Shown: one piece after another, positions 25,692-36,173 of the stretch | Layout of the letters: every line of letters begins with the position of its first letter | Position numbering within the stretch: the stretch's first letter is position 1 | Source of the DNA: Kineococcus rubinsiae | Lineage (GTDB): Bacteria > Actinomycetota > Actinomycetes > Actinomycetales > Kineococcaceae | Assembly (NCBI RefSeq): GCF_011839805.1 | Contig: NZ_VWPY01000005.1 | Coordinates: forward strand, 62,001 to 126,000 | DNA length: 64,000 bases | Direction: 5' to 3' | Notes under the pieces: model-generated | The model's database searches: none | Told to the model about the DNA's origin: nothing | What the model saw: only the letters and a program-made list of their open reading frames with translations | Translations under genes and position numbers: made by a program

Positions 25692-27278
25692 ATGAAGATC
25701 CTGCGCGACCTCACCGTGGCGACCAAGCTGTTCGCCGGTTTCGGCGTCCTGTGTCTGTTGCTCGCCGCGGTGGTCGGACTGAGCCTCAACCGCCTCAGCG
25801 CCTCACAAGCCGATCTCGCCGCTCTGTCTAGTCGCGGAATCGCATCCGTGCAGTCCATCAACGACGTGAAGTACGCTTTCCTCAGCATGAGGTTGGATCT
25901 GGCCAACGCAGGCCTCAGTTCTGACCCTGCAGCTAGGCAAGCCGCCCTGTCAGCCATGGGCAAGGACGACGACGCCTACGACGCCGCCTGGGATGCGTAC
26001 AGCAAGTCGTTGCCCCATTCGTCGCCGGAAGATCGCGCCGATGTGACCGATCTCAATGCGCAATACCGAACGGTGCGCCAACAGCTCGTCACCCTGGTTG
26101 AAGCCAATGACCTCGCTGGCTTCGTCGCTACCCGCACCGCGAAGACGACGCCGATCGCCGAGCAGATGCTGGTACTGCTGAACAGCATGAGCGCTGACGA
26201 GCACGACGCCGCCGCCGCGACGGCGGCTGATGGTTCCTCCGACTACCGGAGGGCAGTGGTGATGATGCTCGTCATGGGAGCCTTGGCCTTCCTCATCGCG
26301 GCTGTCATCGCCACCACCGTCGCTCGCTCCATCGCCGGTCCCCTCAGCCGCACCCTTGCCGTCGTCCGGGGGCTCGCTACCGGGCGCTTGGACCAACGCG
26401 TCGACTACGAGGCCGGCGACGAAGTCGGTCAGCTCGCCGCCGCGCTCGACCAGACCATGAACTCCCTCACCGTCACGATCACGGGTATGAGTGGATCTGC
26501 GACCGCCCTCGCCACGTCCAGCGAAGGACTCACCACGGTGGCCGCGCAGCTTGCCTCGGGAGCCGAAGAAGCCTCCACCCAATCGCAGGTGGTATCCGCG
26601 GCCACCGAGGAGATCGCCGCAAGCATCACCACCGTCGCTGCCGCTGGAGAGCAGATGAGCTCCGCTATCCGCGAGATCGCCGTCTCCACGTCCGAGGCGT
26701 CCACCACCGCGGCGGCTGCTGTCACCGCCGCCGAGTCCGCCAGCCATACCCTCGAGCGTCTGTCGACCTCCAGCCGAGAAATCGGTGACGTGGTCAAGCT
26801 CATCACTTCCATCGCTGAGCAGACCAACCTCCTTGCCCTCAACGCCACGATCGAAGCCGCGCGCGCAGGGGAGATGGGCAAGGGTTTCGCAGTCGTCGCC
26901 GGCGAGGTGAAGCAACTTGCTCAGCAGACCGCCAGCGCGACGGAGTCGATCACGACCCGCATCGCTGCCACTCAGAGCGACGCGTCGGAGGCCGCAGACG
27001 CCATCTCAGAGATCACCGCTGTCATCGCCCGCATCGATGACTTGCAGTCCACCATCGCGGCGGCAGTGGAAGAGCAGTCCGCCACGACCTCGGAGATGGT
27101 CCGCAACGTCGTGGAGGTCTCAGAGGGCAGCCGAGAGATCGCCTCGACCATTGGCGGCATCGCCGCGACCGCAGACCAAACCACTGCCGCTGCCATCCAC
27201 ACCGCGAGCACCGCCAAGGACATCGCCCGAGCTGCTAGCGACTTGAATCTTCTGGTCGCGGGCTTCCGTCTGCGTTAG
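25692..27278 (+). CDS. methyl-accepting chemotaxis protein (membrane)
   Basis: 528 residues; ATG 25692 with AGGAGACGAG just upstream. A first helix (about 13-33), a ~155-residue outer helical domain of the 4HB type ([40 protein letters not shown]), a second helix (about 190-212: [20 protein letters not shown]), a HAMP domain ([20 protein letters not shown]) and a long cytoplasmic coiled coil. The signalling tip reads [20 protein letters not shown] and [20 protein letters not shown], the most conserved MCP segment that binds CheW and CheA. So the organism is probably motile. No che or fli genes are in the window, so its pathway lies elsewhere. The ligand is unknown. Confidence 0.95.
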   Translation: MKILRDLTVATKLFAGFGVLCLLLAAVVGLSLNRLSASQADLAALSSRGIASVQSINDVKYAFLSMRLDLANAGLSSDPAARQAALSAMGKDDDAYDAAWDAYSKSLPHSSPEDRADVTDLNAQYRTVRQQLVTLVEANDLAGFVATRTAKTTPIAEQMLVLLNSMSADEHDAAAATAADGSSDYRRAVVMMLVMGALAFLIAAVIATTVARSIAGPLSRTLAVVRGLATGRLDQRVDYEAGDEVGQLAAALDQTMNSLTVTITGMSGSATALATSSEGLTTVAAQLASGAEEASTQSQVVSAATEEIAASITTVAAAGEQMSSAIREIAVSTSEASTTAAAAVTAAESASHTLERLSTSSREIGDVVKLITSIAEQTNLLALNATIEAARAGEMGKGFAVVAGEVKQLAQQTASATESITTRIAATQSDASEAADAISEITAVIARIDDLQSTIAAAVEEQSATTSEMVRNVVEVSEGSREIASTIGGIAATADQTTAAAIHTASTAKDIARAASDLNLLVAGFRLR

Positions 27279-27399
27279 GGAGTACTGGCCATGGACGTGG
27301 ATGACACGCCCAAACCGCCGCGTCACTGACGTCAAGTGAAGCCCCAAGGACAGTGTGGAACTGCTCAAAGCCATCACCGCAACCACTCGGAGACATTGG

Positions 27400-27700
27400 C
27401 GTGCCGCCGCGACTCTCCTGCACGGAGGCTGGCGCTGGCGCGCGTCCTCGTCAACGGTCAATGGCCCATCAACCGCGCCGCCGAACGGTTGCAGTGCCGC
27501 GGGCGACCGCGGCCCGCCGGATTGACGCCCCGTGCCACCGCATAGCCGGCGGATGGGAGGCTCTCGGGATGCCGTACCGCTCACCCCACCTTGCGGCGTG
27601 TCCAGCGCTGACCTGTTGAGCCAGTGCAGGCGCAGTGAGGGTCCCGGGTCGGTCCACACCCAGTGAGGCAGCACGCCCGGCTGCCCGCAGGGCTCACTCG
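27400..27700 (+). pseudogene. IS481-type transposase relic
   Basis: RLALARVLVNGQWPINRAAE in one frame and AATAARRIDAPCHRIAGGWE, ALGMPYRSPHLAACPAL in another resemble the N-terminal helix-turn-helix and linker of IS481 transposases (RVL..GWPxxxAAERFxVSxATAARW..RYR..GxxGMxDRSSRPHxSP). Stops and frame changes interrupt it, and the DDE part is missing. A second relic of the same family lies at 1302. Confidence 0.5.
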
Positions 27701-27962
27701 CTGCGGATCACTCGGTAGCTCCTCTGTGCAAGCGCCATTACTGAGCCGACGGACAAGCGACCTCGAGCGACACCACTCGGTGGGTCCCATACAGGGGCTC
27801 GCGTCCTACCTCGGATGACCTGATCAGGTGAGCACAGTCGGCGGTGATCTCGCGCGCATCAGTCACGAGCGGCGACAGCAGAGCCTCTGACAATGGCAGC
27901 GGTGCCCTGTACGGGTCATCTACGTTGTCAAGCTGGGGAGCACGCCGCAGGCGGCGCGTGGC

Positions 27963-29858
27963 GTGGCCGAAGGGTGGGGGTGGGTGGGTGTGCGAGGTGG
28001 ACTGCCGCAAGTAGGTGGCTCCAGCGTCATCGCCGCCGCCAAGACGCTGTTCTGGGTCGCGGGCGGCGTGGTGGACGTCGCCGTCGGCTACGCCGAGCGC
28101 GGCACCCCCCTCCGCTCGGCGGCACTGTTGAGCATGGGAGTGCTCGCCCTCGCCTTCGCCGCACTGACCAGGTTGTTGGGCACACGCATGCCGCCCTGGG
28201 GCCGTCACGCGCTCTTCGTCGTCGCCACGGTCTTCTGCACCCTCACCGTGCTGGCCGTCCCGCGGCCCCTGGCGGCTCTCGCCCTGGCCGGCGGCTTCGC
28301 GTTCGTGATCACCGATGCCCTGGTCTTCTACCCCCTGCGTCAGGCGATCACCTACGTGACGGTGGCCGTGGCCAGCTGCAGCGCCGCCCTGCTCGTGCGC
28401 GCTGACGTGCCCTGGCCCGACGTGCTGGTGCACGGCATCGTGTTGCTGGCCCCCATGGTGATCATCGCCAACCTGGTGCGACGCGCCGCCAACGCCCACC
28501 AGGATCCGCTGACGGGTCTGGCCAACCGGCGGGCCTTCGACGACACCCTGGACACCACCCTGCTCGAGGTCGCGCGCACCGGTGGTGCCGTGTCGGTCGC
28601 CATGATCGACCTCGACCACTTCAAGGACGTCAACGACACCGCCGGGCACAGTGCGGGCGATCAACTGCTGCAGCGCCTGGCCGACAGCTGGAGCAGGCAG
28701 CTGCCCCCCTCGGTGCACGCTGCCCGTCTCGGCGGCGACGAGTTCGCCCTCATCCTGCCCGGTTACGACGGCCCAGGCGCCTTCGACCTGGTGGACTCGC
28801 TGCGCCACGTCGCCATCAGCACCCTGGGCATCGGTCTGTCCTGCGCGCTCGCCCAAGCCCGTCCGCGGGAATCGCCCACCGAGCTGCTACGCCGCATCGA
28901 CGTCGTCCTGTACCAAGCCAAGGCCGCCGGCCGCGGTCGGTGCCTGCTCATCCACGACGAGCACGAGCAGTTGGCCGCCGAGCTCAGCAGCGCCCTGCTG
29001 GAGGCGAAGGCGTTGCTCGACGCCGCTGGTGGGCCTGTCAAGAGCAGGAGCGGTTCCCCAGCCGGTACCCCTACCGCTGCGCCAGCACTCCCGGGCGCGG
29101 AGCTGGCGCAGTTGCAGGTCCACTACCAGCCGATCATGGACATGGTCGCTGGAGAGGTCGTCGGGCTCGAAGCTCTGCTCCGTTGGACGCACCCCGTCCT
29201 CGGCCCGCAGGAGCCCGAGGCCTTCGTCGCCCTGGCCGAGACGGAAGGCGTCATCGGCGACTTGGGCGCGTTCGTCTTGGCCCGTGCCTGTCGCGACGCT
29301 CACGCCGTGCAGGACGCCGCAGGACGTCGGCTGTTCCTGACCGTCAACGTCTCCGGCGCCGAGCTGACCTGCGAGCACTACCCCGACCTGCTTGCCGAGA
29401 CGCTGCAGGCGAGCGGGTGGCCGGCCGCGCAGCTGGTCCTCGAAGTCACCGAGAGCCTCATCGACGCCGATTCCGCGCCAGCGCTGCGGGCACTGCGGCG
29501 CCTGCGCCGGCTCGGCGTGGGGGTGGCCATCGACGATTTCGGCACCGGGTACTCCTCCCTGTCCCGCCTGGATACCCTCCCCGCCAGCCACCTCAAGCTC
29601 GACCACGCTTTCGTCGCCACGGTGACCACCTCGCCCTCCCGTGCGCGCCTGGTCGGCGCGGTCGTCACCCTCAGCCGGGCCTTCGACCTGCACCTGGTCG
29701 CTGAGGGCATCGAGACCGCCGACCAGGCCGACGCCCTGGTGCGCCTAGGCGCCCGCCTGGGGCAGGGGTTCCACTACCACCGCCCTCAGCCACTGGCCGG
29801 ACTGCTGACCACCGTGACCGGCTCGTTGCGGTCGCACGACGAACACTCGCAGGCGTAG
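27963..29858 (+). CDS. membrane GGDEF-EAL c-di-GMP protein
   Basis: 631 residues. Four or five helices fill residues ~20-165 (VLALAFAALTRLLG, ALFVVATVFCTLTVLAV, ALAGGFAFVITDALVF, VLLAPMVIIANLV), forming a MASE-like sensor. The cyclase domain has [32 protein letters not shown] and an intact GGDEF at 257-261; no RxxD inhibitory site precedes it. The EAL domain has EAL at 403-405 (GLEALLRWTHP), [35 protein letters not shown] and LVAEGIET, so both activities could be present; which dominates cannot be told. GTG 27963 is the longest start; GTGs at 27984 and 27990 behind a GGGTGGGGG stretch are alternatives. It is a single gene, following a transposase relic. Confidence 0.93.
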   Translation: MAEGWGWVGVRGGLPQVGGSSVIAAAKTLFWVAGGVVDVAVGYAERGTPLRSAALLSMGVLALAFAALTRLLGTRMPPWGRHALFVVATVFCTLTVLAVPRPLAALALAGGFAFVITDALVFYPLRQAITYVTVAVASCSAALLVRADVPWPDVLVHGIVLLAPMVIIANLVRRAANAHQDPLTGLANRRAFDDTLDTTLLEVARTGGAVSVAMIDLDHFKDVNDTAGHSAGDQLLQRLADSWSRQLPPSVHAARLGGDEFALILPGYDGPGAFDLVDSLRHVAISTLGIGLSCALAQARPRESPTELLRRIDVVLYQAKAAGRGRCLLIHDEHEQLAAELSSALLEAKALLDAAGGPVKSRSGSPAGTPTAAPALPGAELAQLQVHYQPIMDMVAGEVVGLEALLRWTHPVLGPQEPEAFVALAETEGVIGDLGAFVLARACRDAHAVQDAAGRRLFLTVNVSGAELTCEHYPDLLAETLQASGWPAAQLVLEVTESLIDADSAPALRALRRLRRLGVGVAIDDFGTGYSSLSRLDTLPASHLKLDHAFVATVTTSPSRARLVGAVVTLSRAFDLHLVAEGIETADQADALVRLGARLGQGFHYHRPQPLAGLLTTVTGSLRSHDEHSQA

Positions 29859-30336
29859 ACGGATCACCTGAGCTACCGCGGAAGCGATTCACTGCCTTCC
29901 GACCCTGAAGATGCTGCAATGGCGCACACCCACGTCGAATGCCCCGGACAGCCCACAGCTCGGAGCCGACCGAAGCCGCTGGCTGATCGGCGATAACCCA
30001 CGAGCGGGAGGACGCTCGTCGTCGCGACTGCGCCAAGACGGCCTGCGGGTGCCGGACACCTGCACCGCTTCGGACTTCGACCACCCGCGCAGAAAGCCAG
30101 CCAATTCCGTGACGCGCCGCTCGGTGGACTTCTTCACGCTGAGTTGCTGCCTAGCGCTGGCAAACAGTATTGGGTGCATCGCAGTCTGAGCCTGGGGAAG
30201 GCCGCGCTCACGGCGCGATGCACCCCGAGCAGTTCGGCAGGCTCTCCCCAGTCAACATCCCCGCAGCTGGCTCAAGTCAAGTGATCTTCTGCCGATGAAC
30301 GTTCACGTCATCGCACCTGCTGTCAGGAGAGCCACC
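29859..30336. other. gap without a supported gene
   Basis: Nearly 480 bp. The right part has a GGGGAAGGCC..GGCTCTCCCC arrangement (30192-30248) that could fold, and CAGGAGAG (30323-30330) as ribosome site for the next gene. I checked it against c-di-GMP riboswitch motifs and saw no match. Confidence 0.4.
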
Positions 30337-31896
30337 ATGTCCTTGTTCCGCCGCGACCCCGCGCCGACTCGATCCGCGGATGTGCGCACGCCGCGGGATG
30401 TGGAGGCGCTCGAGCGGGTCCTCGTCGCCTTCGACGGGGGTGTCACGGACGCGCAGGACGCCAGGGTCAAGCTCACCGACGCCATGGTGGCCGCGCTGGG
30501 CCTGGCGTACGGCGCCCGATGGGTGCCAGATGCAACCGGCCGACTGATCCTGGCTTACCAGACCGGTCGCCTGGCTGAGGTGGTGGATGCGGCGATCGCC
30601 GGCACGGGGACGCTTGAGCCCGACCAAGGGCTGGTGGGGCAGGCGGCAACCAGCCAGCGCCCGATACTCGTCGACGCCTCGCCCGAGCAGAGCGGTGTCG
30701 GGGGCCACTGCATGCGGTGGCAGGCCGCCCAGCGCGCCGGGATGGTGGCTGGAGCGGCCGTGCCGATGATGGATGAGGGCGACGTCGTCGGGGTAATGGA
30801 GTTCTACAGCGATCACCGCCTCCCCCGCTTCGGCGACGAGAAGTGGCAGGCGATCGGGCGCATCGCGACGCTTGCGCGTCGCCAGGCTTTGGTGGCGGCA
30901 GCCTTGAACGAGACGCTCAACGACCGCGAAGCGGTCACCACCGTTGTCGCCGAGGTCAGTCAGGCCCACGACGAGGCGGGCGCGGTGCGCACCGCACTGG
31001 AGACGGTGCGCACCGCCTTTGGCTGGGCCTACGGTTCGTTCTGGAGGTTGGATGAAGCGCAGAACGTGCTGCGCTTCGACCTGGAGTCCGGCTCGGCCGG
31101 CGAGGAATTTCGCAAGGTGACGCTGGCAGCGTCCTTTGCCGAAGGAGTGGGCCTATCGGGGCGTGCCTGGCGGGCCCGGGACCTGGTCTTCGTGCGCGAC
31201 CTGGCGGAGGTCACCGATTGCGTGCGGGCCCCGGCCGCGCAGCGCGCCGGGGTCCGCTCGGGAGTGTGCTTCCCTGTCCTGGACGGCGATCGGGTAGTAG
31301 GTACGATGGACTTCTTCACCACCGAGAGCATCGAGCTGTCCACCTCGCGGGCCGCGGCCCTGCGCAATGTGGCTCAGCTGGTCTCTCAGCGCCTATCGGT
31401 AGTGCGCCGCACCACCGCCGACGCACGCAACGCGCAGCTGCTGTTGGAAACGGTCGCTCAGCTGCGCGAAGCCACCCTTGACGCCGGACGGGTCGCCGAG
31501 CAAGCCGCGGAGCGTTCAGCGGCGATGACCTCGGAGGTCGCCGAACTGGGGGCGGCCTCCAGCGCCATCGGTGACGTCATTCAGATCATCTCCAAGATCG
31601 CGGATCAGACGAACTTGCTCGCGTTGAACGCCACCATCGAAGCCGCCCGCGCCGGTGAGCTCGGGCGCGGCTTCGCCGTGGTAGCCAGCGAAGTCAAAGA
31701 CCTGGCCCGCGAGACCGCCAGTGCCACCCAGCAGGTCGCCGAGCAGATCGCCGGCATCCAGGCCAGCAGCCAATCCGTTGCCAGCGGCATCGGTGCCACC
31801 AGTGAGATCATCAGCCGTCTGGACGTCGTGCAGACTCGCATCAACGACGTACTCGAGGAGCAGGTGCACATGGCCGCTGCGTTCGAGCAGCACTGA
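30337..31896 (+). CDS. soluble chemoreceptor with two GAF domains
   Basis: 519 residues from ATG 30337 (CAGGAGAG upstream). Two GAF domains, about residues 25-185 ([60 protein letters not shown]) and 205-360 ([60 protein letters not shown]), are followed by a short MCP signalling domain with [20 protein letters not shown] and [20 protein letters not shown]. There are no membrane helices and no HAMP, so this is a cytoplasmic receptor. The coiled coil is much shorter than in the receptor at 25692 and it ends without a methylation-rich return helix of normal length. The GAF ligand (small molecule, haem or other cofactor) cannot be told from sequence. It resembles DifA-like or cyanobacterial-type GAF-MCPs. 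Confidence 0.92.
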   Translation: MSLFRRDPAPTRSADVRTPRDVEALERVLVAFDGGVTDAQDARVKLTDAMVAALGLAYGARWVPDATGRLILAYQTGRLAEVVDAAIAGTGTLEPDQGLVGQAATSQRPILVDASPEQSGVGGHCMRWQAAQRAGMVAGAAVPMMDEGDVVGVMEFYSDHRLPRFGDEKWQAIGRIATLARRQALVAAALNETLNDREAVTTVVAEVSQAHDEAGAVRTALETVRTAFGWAYGSFWRLDEAQNVLRFDLESGSAGEEFRKVTLAASFAEGVGLSGRAWRARDLVFVRDLAEVTDCVRAPAAQRAGVRSGVCFPVLDGDRVVGTMDFFTTESIELSTSRAAALRNVAQLVSQRLSVVRRTTADARNAQLLLETVAQLREATLDAGRVAEQAAERSAAMTSEVAELGAASSAIGDVIQIISKIADQTNLLALNATIEAARAGELGRGFAVVASEVKDLARETASATQQVAEQIAGIQASSQSVASGIGATSEIISRLDVVQTRINDVLEEQVHMAAAFEQH

Positions 31897-31986
31897 GGTT
31901 CGACCGTACTGCGCGTCGGCGGCAACCCTCCTGGTCCGCACAGCTAGTCCTCCTGGCTCGCGTGCCACACAACATCCTGCAGCCGC

Positions 31987-32475
31987 TCACGGTGCGGGCC
32001 AGTCCCACGCTGACTCATCGCTGAGCTTGTTCCGGCCCGCGCCGACGACCTTGAGCAAGAGCCGGTTCAGCTCAGCGCCTTCCGCAGTGGTCAGTCCTGC
32101 GTCCTTCAGGTCGTTGCTCGAGGTTGCCACGGCCCACGCCATCTGGAGTGCATGGCGGCCTTCGTCGGTGATCTGCACCGGGTTGCGGCGCCCGCGCACG
32201 CGGGCGCCGGTGCGCTGGAGCAGCCCGCGCCGTTCCAGCCCGTCGAGCAGAGGGGCGATGCTTTGCGGTCGCAGCAGCACGGCGCGGGCCAGATCGGCCT
32301 GGGACATCTGCCCGGTGATGTCAAGCTGGGCGAGTACGCCGAAGTGAACCGGGTGCAGCTCCTGAGGAGCCAGGCGCTCGGAAAGACGCTGCCCCAGGAA
32401 GCGGGCGACGCGCACCACGTTCCATGTCACGACCTCGTCCAGCTCGGCCTCCGTCAACGCCTCATGGTCATCCAC
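31987..32475 (-). CDS. MarR-family transcriptional regulator
   Basis: 162 residues from GTG 32475; AGGA at 32483-32486 supports this start over upstream ones. The winged-helix core reads LHPVHFGVLAQLDITGQMSQ, ADLARAVLLRPQSIAPLLDG, LERRGLLQRTGARVRGRRNP and VQITDEGRHALQMAW, a normal MarR layout with dimerisation helices at both ends. MarR proteins are usually repressors released by phenolic or oxidising ligands. The gene is divergent from the PPOX/NAD(P)-binding pair, with 70 bp between the starts, so it probably controls that operon and itself. Confidence 0.9.
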   Translation of the reverse strand: MDDHEALTEAELDEVVTWNVVRVARFLGQRLSERLAPQELHPVHFGVLAQLDITGQMSQADLARAVLLRPQSIAPLLDGLERRGLLQRTGARVRGRRNPVQITDEGRHALQMAWAVATSSNDLKDAGLTTAEGAELNRLLLKVVGAGRNKLSDESAWDWPAP

Positions 32476-32545
32476 ACGTCCATCCTCGCAGCGCTTGCCT
32501 TCCCTCTTGGGTTGCAGAGGCCTGCTAGTCGGGTGAGGCTGAGGC

Positions 32546-33043
32546 ATGGCCACCACTGAGCACGACGACCGCCAGCACATCGCCGACCTCGTCAGCAACG
32601 CCAAAGTGGCGATGCTGACCACGATGACGCCCGAGGGCCGCCACGTCAGTCGCCCGATGGCTCTGCAGGAGGCCGAATTCGACGGAGACTTGTGGTTCTT
32701 CGCCTACGAGGACTCCGCCAAGGCGACACAGGTCGCCGCTGACCCCGAGGTTGGCGTTTCCTTCACCGACGCCAAAAATCACTCGTGGACCTCGATCACT
32801 GGTCGAGCCCGGGTCGTGCACGACCGCACCAAGGCAGAGCAGCTGTACACACGGGTGCTCAAGGCTTGGTTTCCCGACGGCCTCGACACCCCGGGCTTGG
32901 TGCTGATCAAGATCGAGGCCGACACGGCGGAGTACTGGGAGGCGCCCAGCAGCACGACCGCCTTCGTCCTGGGCAACCTCCGCGCGGCGGTCACCGCGAA
33001 CCCGGCGAAGGACCCGATCACCAACAAGACCGTCGAGCTGTGA
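32546..33043 (+). CDS. PPOX-fold flavin-binding protein (general stress protein 26-like)
   Basis: 165 residues. DLVSNAKVAMLTTMTPEGRH, VSRPMALQEAEFDGDLWFFA, YEDSAKATQVAADPEVGVSF and GLVLIKIEADTAEYWEAPSS follow the pyridoxamine-phosphate-oxidase-like split barrel of the general stress protein 26 group, which bind FMN, FAD or F420 and whose reactions are often unknown. It is the first gene of a coupled pair: its TGA overlaps the GTG of the next gene. Divergent from a marR gene, so probably induced by a small ligand or oxidant. Cytoplasmic. Confidence 0.88.
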   Translation: MATTEHDDRQHIADLVSNAKVAMLTTMTPEGRHVSRPMALQEAEFDGDLWFFAYEDSAKATQVAADPEVGVSFTDAKNHSWTSITGRARVVHDRTKAEQLYTRVLKAWFPDGLDTPGLVLIKIEADTAEYWEAPSSTTAFVLGNLRAAVTANPAKDPITNKTVEL

Positions 33044-33795
33044 CCGCGCGTTCCGCCGAGCCCGACGCCGCCGACGCCGAGCTCCCCGGGCACCGCGTCG
33101 AGCTGCGCCACGCCCGGTTGCTGGTCCTGGGAGCCAACGGGCCCACCGGCCGGCATCTGGTCCGACAGGCTCTGGGCCGCGGCTACCGCACACACGCACT
33201 GACCAGGCACCCGGAGACGTTCCCGATCCACCACGACCGGTTGGACGTCATCGCCGGCGACGCGACCGACGAGAGCACCATCGACGCGGTTGTCGCCGAC
33301 AGCGACGCAGTCGTCTGCACCATCGGGACGTCCTTCACCCGGCACCCGGTTCGGGTGTACTCCGCTACTGCACACCAGCTGGTCGAGGCGATGCGTCGCC
33401 ACGACAAGCGGCGTCTGGTGGTGGTCACTTCCGCAAGCCTGACCCCCTCTGACCAGTCGGGGCGCACTGTGGGCAAGGCGTGTCGAAGCCTCATGCGCAA
33501 CTACGTCGGCAAGACCGTGTATGACGACATGGCCGAGATGGAGGCTTTGGTCTCCGTCAGCGGCCTGGACTGGACGATCGTGCGCCCACCAGGTCTGACC
33601 GATGAGGCGGGTGCCGGGTACGCGGTCGAGGAGACCGAGGTGAAGGGTGGGTTCTGCTCACGCGAGGATCTCGCCGCGATGCTGCTGGACCAACTACAAG
33701 ACGATCGTTTCCTCCGGAAAGTGGCCGCCGTGGCTACCCCCGGCTTGCGAGTCGGCGCCCTGCACATGCTGAGGCATGAGGTACTCAAGCGCTGA
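33040..33795 (+). CDS. NAD(P)-binding SDR/NmrA-type protein
   Basis: 251 residues; GTG 33040 overlaps the stop of the PPOX gene (GTGA). A Rossmann nucleotide site is clear: RLLVLGANGPTGRHLVRQAL (GxxGxxG), followed by LTRHPETF and LDVIAGDATDESTIDAVVAD with SDAVVCTIGTS. The lower part, LDWTIVRPPGLTDEAGAGYA and FCSREDLAAMLLDQLQ, fits the atypical SDR5/NmrA group that senses or uses NAD(P)H; the active-site YxxxK of classic SDRs is replaced by a diverged stretch (VYDDMAEME). It may be a redox sensor or a quinone/flavin reductase. Operon with the PPOX protein under likely MarR control. Confidence 0.85.
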   Translation: MTARSAEPDAADAELPGHRVELRHARLLVLGANGPTGRHLVRQALGRGYRTHALTRHPETFPIHHDRLDVIAGDATDESTIDAVVADSDAVVCTIGTSFTRHPVRVYSATAHQLVEAMRRHDKRRLVVVTSASLTPSDQSGRTVGKACRSLMRNYVGKTVYDDMAEMEALVSVSGLDWTIVRPPGLTDEAGAGYAVEETEVKGGFCSREDLAAMLLDQLQDDRFLRKVAAVATPGLRVGALHMLRHEVLKR

Positions 33796-33806
33796 CCGCC
33801 TGCACA

Positions 33807-33822
33807 GCGTGAACCTTCACGC
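33807..33822 (+). terminator. hairpin after the PPOX/SDR operon
   Basis: GCGTGAACCTTCACGC is a perfect inverted repeat (GCGTGAA/TTCACGC) 12 bp after the stop codon. Short, tight stem without a T-run; likely end of the operon. Confidence 0.5.
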
Positions 33823-34431
33823 AAGCTATCCAGTCTGACCCGACTGGTGGAAAGCCGCGCTGATGGCCGGGCCGTCACAGACGACCCGACGCTTGGGGAC
33901 TCGCGCACGCGGTATGGGTTACGCCGTTACAGCAAATGTCGACCTACCCGTCCACATCGGGCTGCTGAGCATCCGCGACGGCTCCGCCCGAGACATGCGC
34001 GGTCGGTTCGGCCACCACCGCGCTGCTAGTCCAGCCGTGCTGAAGCGCTGTCTTGCGTTCCCTGCCAAGCAGGGCTACCACGCAACAGCGATCCACTCGG
34101 CCATCGCCTTGCCTTCGCTTCGGGCCATGATGTAGGTAAGACATGACAGGCCGCGCCGCCTCCAAGGACACGGAGGTAGCGCCTGCATGCAGTGCTCGAG
34201 CCCAAGCATGACCCGGCGCCTCGGCGCCTGGCGCGACGTCCTCCTCGCCGACACTGTCGACTTCACGTCGGCTACTCCCCTCTCACCGCCTCATGTGCAC
34301 CACGTCAGGTCCCGTACTGGCCTCAGGATCTGCCATCGCATGGCCGATGAGACCTGAATGGCGGAGCAAGTCGTCTCCACCGCCTGTCGAGAACCCCCGG
34401 GCAAGGAAGGTTCCCGACTCAGGAGTCAGAC
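33823..34431. other. gap without a supported gene
   Basis: About 600 bp. A frame at 33863-34135 (with YAVTANVDLPVHIGLLSIRD) has no ribosome site and no known family; it may be a transposase remnant but I cannot support that. GGCGCCTCGGCGCC near 34212 is a small palindrome. The right end carries AGGAG for the protease gene. Confidence 0.4.
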
Positions 34432-36165
34432 ATGGCGATGGATCGCTCAGTGCGGTGGGGTTGCACCCGCAGAACTGCCGTAGTGGCGCTGGTAGGGGCT
34501 CTCGGGTTCCCCCTGCTCTCTGCCACCCCGGCCCTCGCGGGGCCGGCCCCAGCACCCAAGCCCCCCAAGGGGGTCACGGTCATGCAGGACCAGTGGGGTG
34601 ACCCGGTGGCGGACAAGGTCTCCAAGGCGCTCGACGGGAGGTACCAGGCCGACAAGGACCCCGGCTCGCTGTTCACGGTCACGACCGCGATCGGCGCCCG
34701 CAAGGTCTGGGGGCAGAAGGACGCCGCCGGGCGGGCGCTGACCGGCCAGGGCGTGACGGTCGCACTGCTGGACTCCGGTGTCGCCCCAGTCAAGGGCCTG
34801 GACGGGGCTGGCAAGGTCGTCTACGGCCCCGACCTCTCCCTGGAGAGCGGCAGCACGGCCCTGCACGACCTCGACACGTTCGGTCACGGCACTCACCTCG
34901 CGGCGATCATCGCCGGCGAGGACGTGGTGGATCACGACCCCGTGAGCGGCGAGCCGAAGGGCACCAAGCCCTCCGATCAGCTGGGCGTCGCGCCGGACGC
35001 GACGCTTCTTCCGCTCAAGCTCGCAACGGCCAACGGCAGCACGGACGTCAGCCAGGTCATCGCCGCCCTCGACTGGGTGAGCCAGCACGCGCACGACAAC
35101 GGCGTGAACGTCCGCGTCGTCAACCTGTCGTTCGGCACCGACTCGCTCCAGCCGTACCAGCTCGACCCCCTCGCGGCCGCCGCCGAGAACGCCTGGCGCC
35201 ACGGCATCGTCGTCGTCGTCTCCGGCGGCAACGAGGGCCAGCAGGCCTTCCGCCTCACCGACCCGGCGATGGACCCTTACGTCATCGCCGTGGGCGCCTC
35301 GGATCCGAACCTGACCGTCGGGGGCTGGAAGACGCCCACCGTTGCGGCGTTCACCAACACCGGCACCGCGGAGCGTCACGTGGACCTCCTCGCGCCCGGC
35401 AAGTCGATCACATCGCTGCGCGACCCCGGCTCCTCGGTCGACCAGCAGCACCCGGAGGGCCTGGTGTCCGGCGACGCGAGCACCCGACTGTTCCGCGGCA
35501 GCGGCACGTCTCAGGCCGCCGCGGTGGTCAGCGGGGCGGCTGCGCTGCTCGTGCAGGCCAACCCGTCGCTGACCCCCGATCAGGTCAAGGCGGCCCTCGT
35601 GGGCACCGCGACCCCGCTGGCCGGCGTGCCCGCCGTCTCCCAGGGCGCTGGTCAGCTCAACGTGGAGGCGGCCGTCGGTCTCGTCCGCGCGGCGCTCAAG
35701 GTCGGGCCGGCGCAGACGGCGCTGAAGGCGGCCGTGCAGCGGTTCCCGGTCTCGACCGGCACCGGCTCGCTGGAGGCGGCCCGCGGTGGGGCCAACCTCG
35801 TTGACCTCGCCTCCGGCACGGTCCTCAGCGGTGAAGTGGACGTCCAGGGCCGGCCGTTCCGGTCCGCTTCGTGGGCGAAGCTCTCCGCGGCCGGGACCGC
35901 GTGGACCGGCGGGGTCTGGAACTCCGCGCGCTGGAGCGGTGACGGCTGGGAGTCCGCGCGCTGGAGCGGCTCGGCGTGGCAGTCGGCCCGCTGGTCCTCG
36001 GCCCGGTGGTCCGCCGACGGCTGGTCGTCGGCGCGCTGGAGCGACAGCAGCTGGGACTCCGCGCGGTGGTCGTCGGCGCGCTGGAGCGGCGCCAACTGGG
36101 ACTCTGCACGCTGGAGCGACAGCAGCTGGGACTCCGCGCGCTGGTCTTCGGCGCGCTGGAGCTGA
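34432..36165 (+). CDS. secreted S8 subtilisin-like protease with Trp-rich repeat tail
   Basis: 577 residues; ATG 34432 with AGGAG seven bases upstream. A signal peptide (basic start, [20 protein letters not shown], cleavage before GPAP) directs export. The catalytic set is complete: D114 (VALLDSGVA), H152 ([14 protein letters not shown]), oxyanion N267 (VSGGNEGQ) and S360 ([17 protein letters not shown]), the subtilase kexin/pyrolysin-like arrangement. After ~470 a linker leads to a C-terminal ~85-residue region of repeated W-S-S-A-R-W-S units (W..SARWS about a dozen times), which has no sorting motif and could bind cell-wall carbohydrate or form a beta-prism-like pile. Similar tails exist in other actinobacterial S8 proteases, function unknown. 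The gene lies 8 bp ahead of a GGDEF-EAL gene on the same strand, so both are probably one operon. Confidence 0.92.
   Translation: MAMDRSVRWGCTRRTAVVALVGALGFPLLSATPALAGPAPAPKPPKGVTVMQDQWGDPVADKVSKALDGRYQADKDPGSLFTVTTAIGARKVWGQKDAAGRALTGQGVTVALLDSGVAPVKGLDGAGKVVYGPDLSLESGSTALHDLDTFGHGTHLAAIIAGEDVVDHDPVSGEPKGTKPSDQLGVAPDATLLPLKLATANGSTDVSQVIAALDWVSQHAHDNGVNVRVVNLSFGTDSLQPYQLDPLAAAAENAWRHGIVVVVSGGNEGQQAFRLTDPAMDPYVIAVGASDPNLTVGGWKTPTVAAFTNTGTAERHVDLLAPGKSITSLRDPGSSVDQQHPEGLVSGDASTRLFRGSGTSQAAAVVSGAAALLVQANPSLTPDQVKAALVGTATPLAGVPAVSQGAGQLNVEAAVGLVRAALKVGPAQTALKAAVQRFPVSTGTGSLEAARGGANLVDLASGTVLSGEVDVQGRPFRSASWAKLSAAGTAWTGGVWNSARWSGDGWESARWSGSAWQSARWSSARWSADGWSSARWSDSSWDSARWSSARWSGANWDSARWSDSSWDSARWSSARWS
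35912..36165 (+). repeat. in-gene repeats encoding SARWS units
   Basis: The 3' end of the protease gene is made of degenerate ~18-33-bp units with TCCGCGCGCTGGAGC-like cores, each encoding (W)xSARWS. The units differ at third positions, so the protein pattern, not only the DNA, has been kept. Confidence 0.85.
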
Positions 36166-36173
36166 CGAGCACC

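Noticed and set aside
25950-26915. 321-aa minus-strand frame within the chemoreceptor gene
   Set aside because: Low-complexity Gly/Asp/His text typical of an antisense frame over an MCP.
27738-28856. 372-aa minus-strand frame
   Set aside because: Antisense to a GGDEF-EAL gene; Gly/Gln/His-rich without motifs.
29859-30336. c-di-GMP riboswitch upstream of the soluble chemoreceptor
   Set aside because: The region can fold, but the GEMM-I conserved blocks are not present.
33863-34135. 90-aa frame, possible transposase piece
   Set aside because: Only vague resemblance and no start signal; not enough to annotate.
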